From an uncultured Phascolarctobacterium sp. (GTDB taxonomy: Bacteria > Bacillota > Negativicutes > Acidaminococcales > Acidaminococcaceae), in NCBI GenBank assembly GCA_905200645.1, contig CAJKLD010000011.1, forward strand, positions 1 through 62,661: 62,661 nucleotides of DNA, read 5' to 3'. Under the pieces are notes generated by a model. It was not told the origin of the DNA. It made no database searches and was given only the letters and a program-made list of their open reading frames with translations. Positions 60,481-62,661 of this stretch are shown here, in pieces (the first letter of the stretch is position 1; each line of letters starts with the position of its first letter). Made by a program: the position numbers and the translations under genes.

Positions 60481-62661
60481 ATGAAATACATGACTGGTAA
60501 TGAAATCCGCGAAAGATTTTTGCAGTTTTTCCAGGATAGAGGCCATTTAATGCTGCCCAGTGCATCCTTGATTCCGCAGGATGACCCCACTCTGCTGATT
60601 ATCGGCGCAGGTATGGCGCCTTTTAAGCCGTTTTTCACCGGCAAAATGAAACCGCCATCTCCGCGTATCACCACCTGCCAAAAATGCGTGCGTACTGGCG
60701 ATATTGAAAACGTTGGTCACACTGCCCGCCACCATACCTATTTTGAAATGCTGGGTAATTTCTCCTTTGGCGATTATTTCAAAAAAGAGATTATTCCCTG
60801 GAGCTGGGAGTTTTTAACTAAAGAGTTAGAGCTGCCTGCTGATAAGCTGTGGATTACTATTCATACCGAGGACGACGAAGCCTTTGAGCTGTGGAAGGCT
60901 GTTGGCGTACCTGAAGAACGCATTGTGCGTTTAGAAGATAACTGGTGGGAGATTGGCAGCGGTCCCTGCGGTCCCGACTCCGAAATTCACATCGATCTTG
61001 GTCCGGAACGCGGCTGCGGCAAGCCTACCTGCGGCCCTGGCTGTGACTGTGATCGTTTCTTAGAGCTGTGGAATTTGGTATTCACTCAATTCAACCAAAT
61101 GCCCGACGGCACCTATCCGCCGTTAAAGAGCAAAAACATTGATACCGGCGCTGGCTTGGAGCGTTTGGCCAGCGTAATTCAAGGCAAGCCCTCCAACTTT
61201 GAAACCGATTTGATGTTCCCGATTATTGAATATGCCTGCAAGATTGCCGGTGTAGAATATGGCAGAGATAAAGACACCGACGTTTCTTTGAAGGTAATTG
61301 CCGACCATGCCCGCAGCATGACCTTTATGATTGGCGACGGCATTCTGCCCTCCAACGAAGGCCGCGGTTACGTTTTGCGCCGTATCCTGCGCAGAGCAGT
61401 ACGTCATGGTCGCTTAATCGGCATCAGCGAAAAATTCCTGGCTGGAGCTGTTGATGTTGTAATTGGCATGTTTGGCCATGTTTATACTAATTTAGCTGAA
61501 AAACGCGATTACATTCAAAAGGTAATCGATATGGAAGAAACCAGCTTCCTGCGCACCTTGAAGCAGGGCAGCGAGCTGCTTAACGAAGAAATTGCCAAGC
61601 TGAAAGCAGCAGGCAAAACCGAATTAGACGGCGCAACTGCCTTCAAGCTTAACGACACCTTTGGCTTCCCGTGGGAATTGACTGCGGAAATTTTGGAAGA
61701 GCAGGGCTTGACCATGGACAAGGCTGGCTTTGATGCTGCTTTAGAGGTTCAGCGTCAAATGGCGCGCGACGCCCGCAACGATAAAGAAGGGCGTCCCGTA
61801 GTTTATAACACTACCGGTATTGACGTTGCTACTTTGAAAGTTGATGAAGCTGCTAAAAAGGCTGCGATTGTAAAAATGTATCCTGTTCACGATGCACAGC
61901 CTATCGAAACCGCTGCCGACGGCAATGAAGTAGCTGTAATTTGCGACGTAACCGCTTTCCATGCAGAGGGCGGCGGCCAGTTAGGTGATATTGGCACTAT
62001 TACTGCTCCTACCGGCGTTATCAATGTAACCTCCACCAAAAAGCTGCCTGATGGCGCTGTTATTATGCTGGGCGAAGTAACCGAGGGCGTTGTTAATGTA
62101 GGCGATGCAGTTACCTTAACCGTGGATAGAGCTCGCAAGCTGGATATTGCCCGTAACCATACTGCAACTCACTTGCTGCATGCTGCCTTAAAGCAGGTTT
62201 TAGGCAGCCATGTTAACCAAGCAGGCAGCTATGTTGGTCCTGATAGATTGCGTTTTGACTTCTCTCACTTCTCTCAAGTAACCGAGGCAGAGCTGAAGGA
62301 TGTTGAAGATATTGTTAACGAGCAGATTCTTGCCAGCAAGGCCGTAGAAATTGAAGAGCTGCCCATTGAAGAAGCCAAGAAAAAAGGCGCAATGGCTCTC
62401 TTTGGTGAAAAATATGGTAAAATCGTGCGCGTAGTAACCGTTCCCGGCTTCTCTATGGAATTCTGCGGCGGTTCTCATGTAGAAAATACTGCGCAAATCG
62501 GTATGTTCAAAATTGTCAGCGAAGGCTCCAGCGGTGCAGGCGTGCGCCGTATTGAGGCTGTTACCGGTCACGGAGCTGTGGCACATGTCAACGACATGGA
62601 AAGCATGATTAAAGCTTTGGCGGCAGATTTGAAATGCCGCTGCTGTGATGTTCCCAGCCGT
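60481..62661 (+). CDS. alaS: Alanine-tRNA ligase (partial, runs off the window end)
   Basis: The frame is open from ATG 60481 to the last base (727 codons), without a stop in the window; full AlaRS is about 870-880 residues. It has the class II catalytic start (TGNEIRERFLQFFQDRGH), FFTGKMKPPSPRITTCQKCV, the HTRNHTEM-like region, and the editing domain zinc motifs HTATH and CGGSH. GAAGGAGCG lies upstream. It is unrelated to the B12 genes and has its own promoter. Confidence 0.96.
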   Translation, partial: MKYMTGNEIRERFLQFFQDRGHLMLPSASLIPQDDPTLLIIGAGMAPFKPFFTGKMKPPSPRITTCQKCVRTGDIENVGHTARHHTYFEMLGNFSFGDYFKKEIIPWSWEFLTKELELPADKLWITIHTEDDEAFELWKAVGVPEERIVRLEDNWWEIGSGPCGPDSEIHIDLGPERGCGKPTCGPGCDCDRFLELWNLVFTQFNQMPDGTYPPLKSKNIDTGAGLERLASVIQGKPSNFETDLMFPIIEYACKIAGVEYGRDKDTDVSLKVIADHARSMTFMIGDGILPSNEGRGYVLRRILRRAVRHGRLIGISEKFLAGAVDVVIGMFGHVYTNLAEKRDYIQKVIDMEETSFLRTLKQGSELLNEEIAKLKAAGKTELDGATAFKLNDTFGFPWELTAEILEEQGLTMDKAGFDAALEVQRQMARDARNDKEGRPVVYNTTGIDVATLKVDEAAKKAAIVKMYPVHDAQPIETAADGNEVAVICDVTAFHAEGGGQLGDIGTITAPTGVINVTSTKKLPDGAVIMLGEVTEGVVNVGDAVTLTVDRARKLDIARNHTATHLLHAALKQVLGSHVNQAGSYVGPDRLRFDFSHFSQVTEAELKDVEDIVNEQILASKAVEIEELPIEEAKKKGAMALFGEKYGKIVRVVTVPGFSMEFCGGSHVENTAQIGMFKIVSEGSSGAGVRRIEAVTGHGAVAHVNDMESMIKALAADLKCRCCDVPSR

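Noticed and set aside
1..62661. CRISPR arrays, tRNA or rRNA genes, insertion sequences, prophage or integrase genes
   Set aside because: I found no regularly spaced repeats, no cloverleaf-like genes and no transposase or integrase motifs; the only long repeat is the receptor leader duplication.

Overview
The window looks like the chromosome of an anaerobic, gut-type member of the Negativicutes (Firmicutes with an outer membrane). I infer this from TonB/ExbBD with TonB-dependent receptors alongside Gram-positive-style promoters and ribosome binding sites, a B12-dependent methylmalonyl-CoA mutase of the succinate-to-propionate route, and a complete-looking anaerobic (cbi) cobalamin pathway. Phascolarctobacterium/Acidaminococcus relatives are a reasonable guess, but no rRNA is present to prove it.

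Region 1 (1-8200) holds exbB-exbD-tonB behind a strong promoter and a Fur-like box, a MerR-family regulator, a TonB-dependent receptor, a membrane NapH-like polyferredoxin with a tiny Cys-rich membrane protein and an anchored protein, a small protein made of two 33-residue repeats, and a second MerR-family regulator.

Region 2 (8200-23250) is the most unusual part. It encodes a nitrogenase-like reductase (NifH-, NifD- and NifK-like), two FecB/BtuF-type lipoproteins, a FecCD-type permease, a CobN/BchH-type large chelatase subunit, a radical SAM/SPASM protein, a 27-codon mini-gene, ChlI- and ChlD-type chelatase ATPase subunits and a small exported protein. No nifB, nifE or nifN genes are present, and the anaerobic B12 pathway downstream does not need a CobN-type chelatase. 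I therefore infer a dedicated system that imports and reductively or chelatively remodels a tetrapyrrole (for example haem or another metallo-tetrapyrrole), or that makes an undescribed one. Four promoters in regions 1 and 2 share an inverted-repeat operator inside a 19-bp spacer, the hallmark of MerR-type control. They link the receptor, the repeat protein, the nif-like operon and the chlID operon into one candidate regulon with the two MerR regulators.

Region 3 (23250-30160) has a cobalamin riboswitch, a long structured leader, an MsrA-like protein with a changed active site, and mutA-mutB-meaB. Region 4 (30160-43800) has a second cobalamin riboswitch, two BtuB-like receptors whose leaders and signal peptides are duplicated, a secreted protein, an orphan FecE-type ATPase, an ECF-type transporter (S, fused A-A', T), a PQQ-like propeller protein and an ABC exporter: probably a corrinoid uptake locus. 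Region 5 (43800-46140) has a sialidase-like protein and an orphan Bug/TctC-type binding protein. Region 6 (46240-60301) is a B12 biosynthesis operon behind a compact cobalamin riboswitch: cbiD, L, F, G, H, J, ET, A, B, cobD, a phosphoglycerate-mutase-like gene, cbiP, the adenosyltransferase and cbiC. The window ends inside alaS.

Together the genes suggest a cell that makes and scavenges B12 to run propionate-forming mutase chemistry, and that also runs a separate MerR-controlled tetrapyrrole system. All family assignments are from reading motifs; no database search was run.
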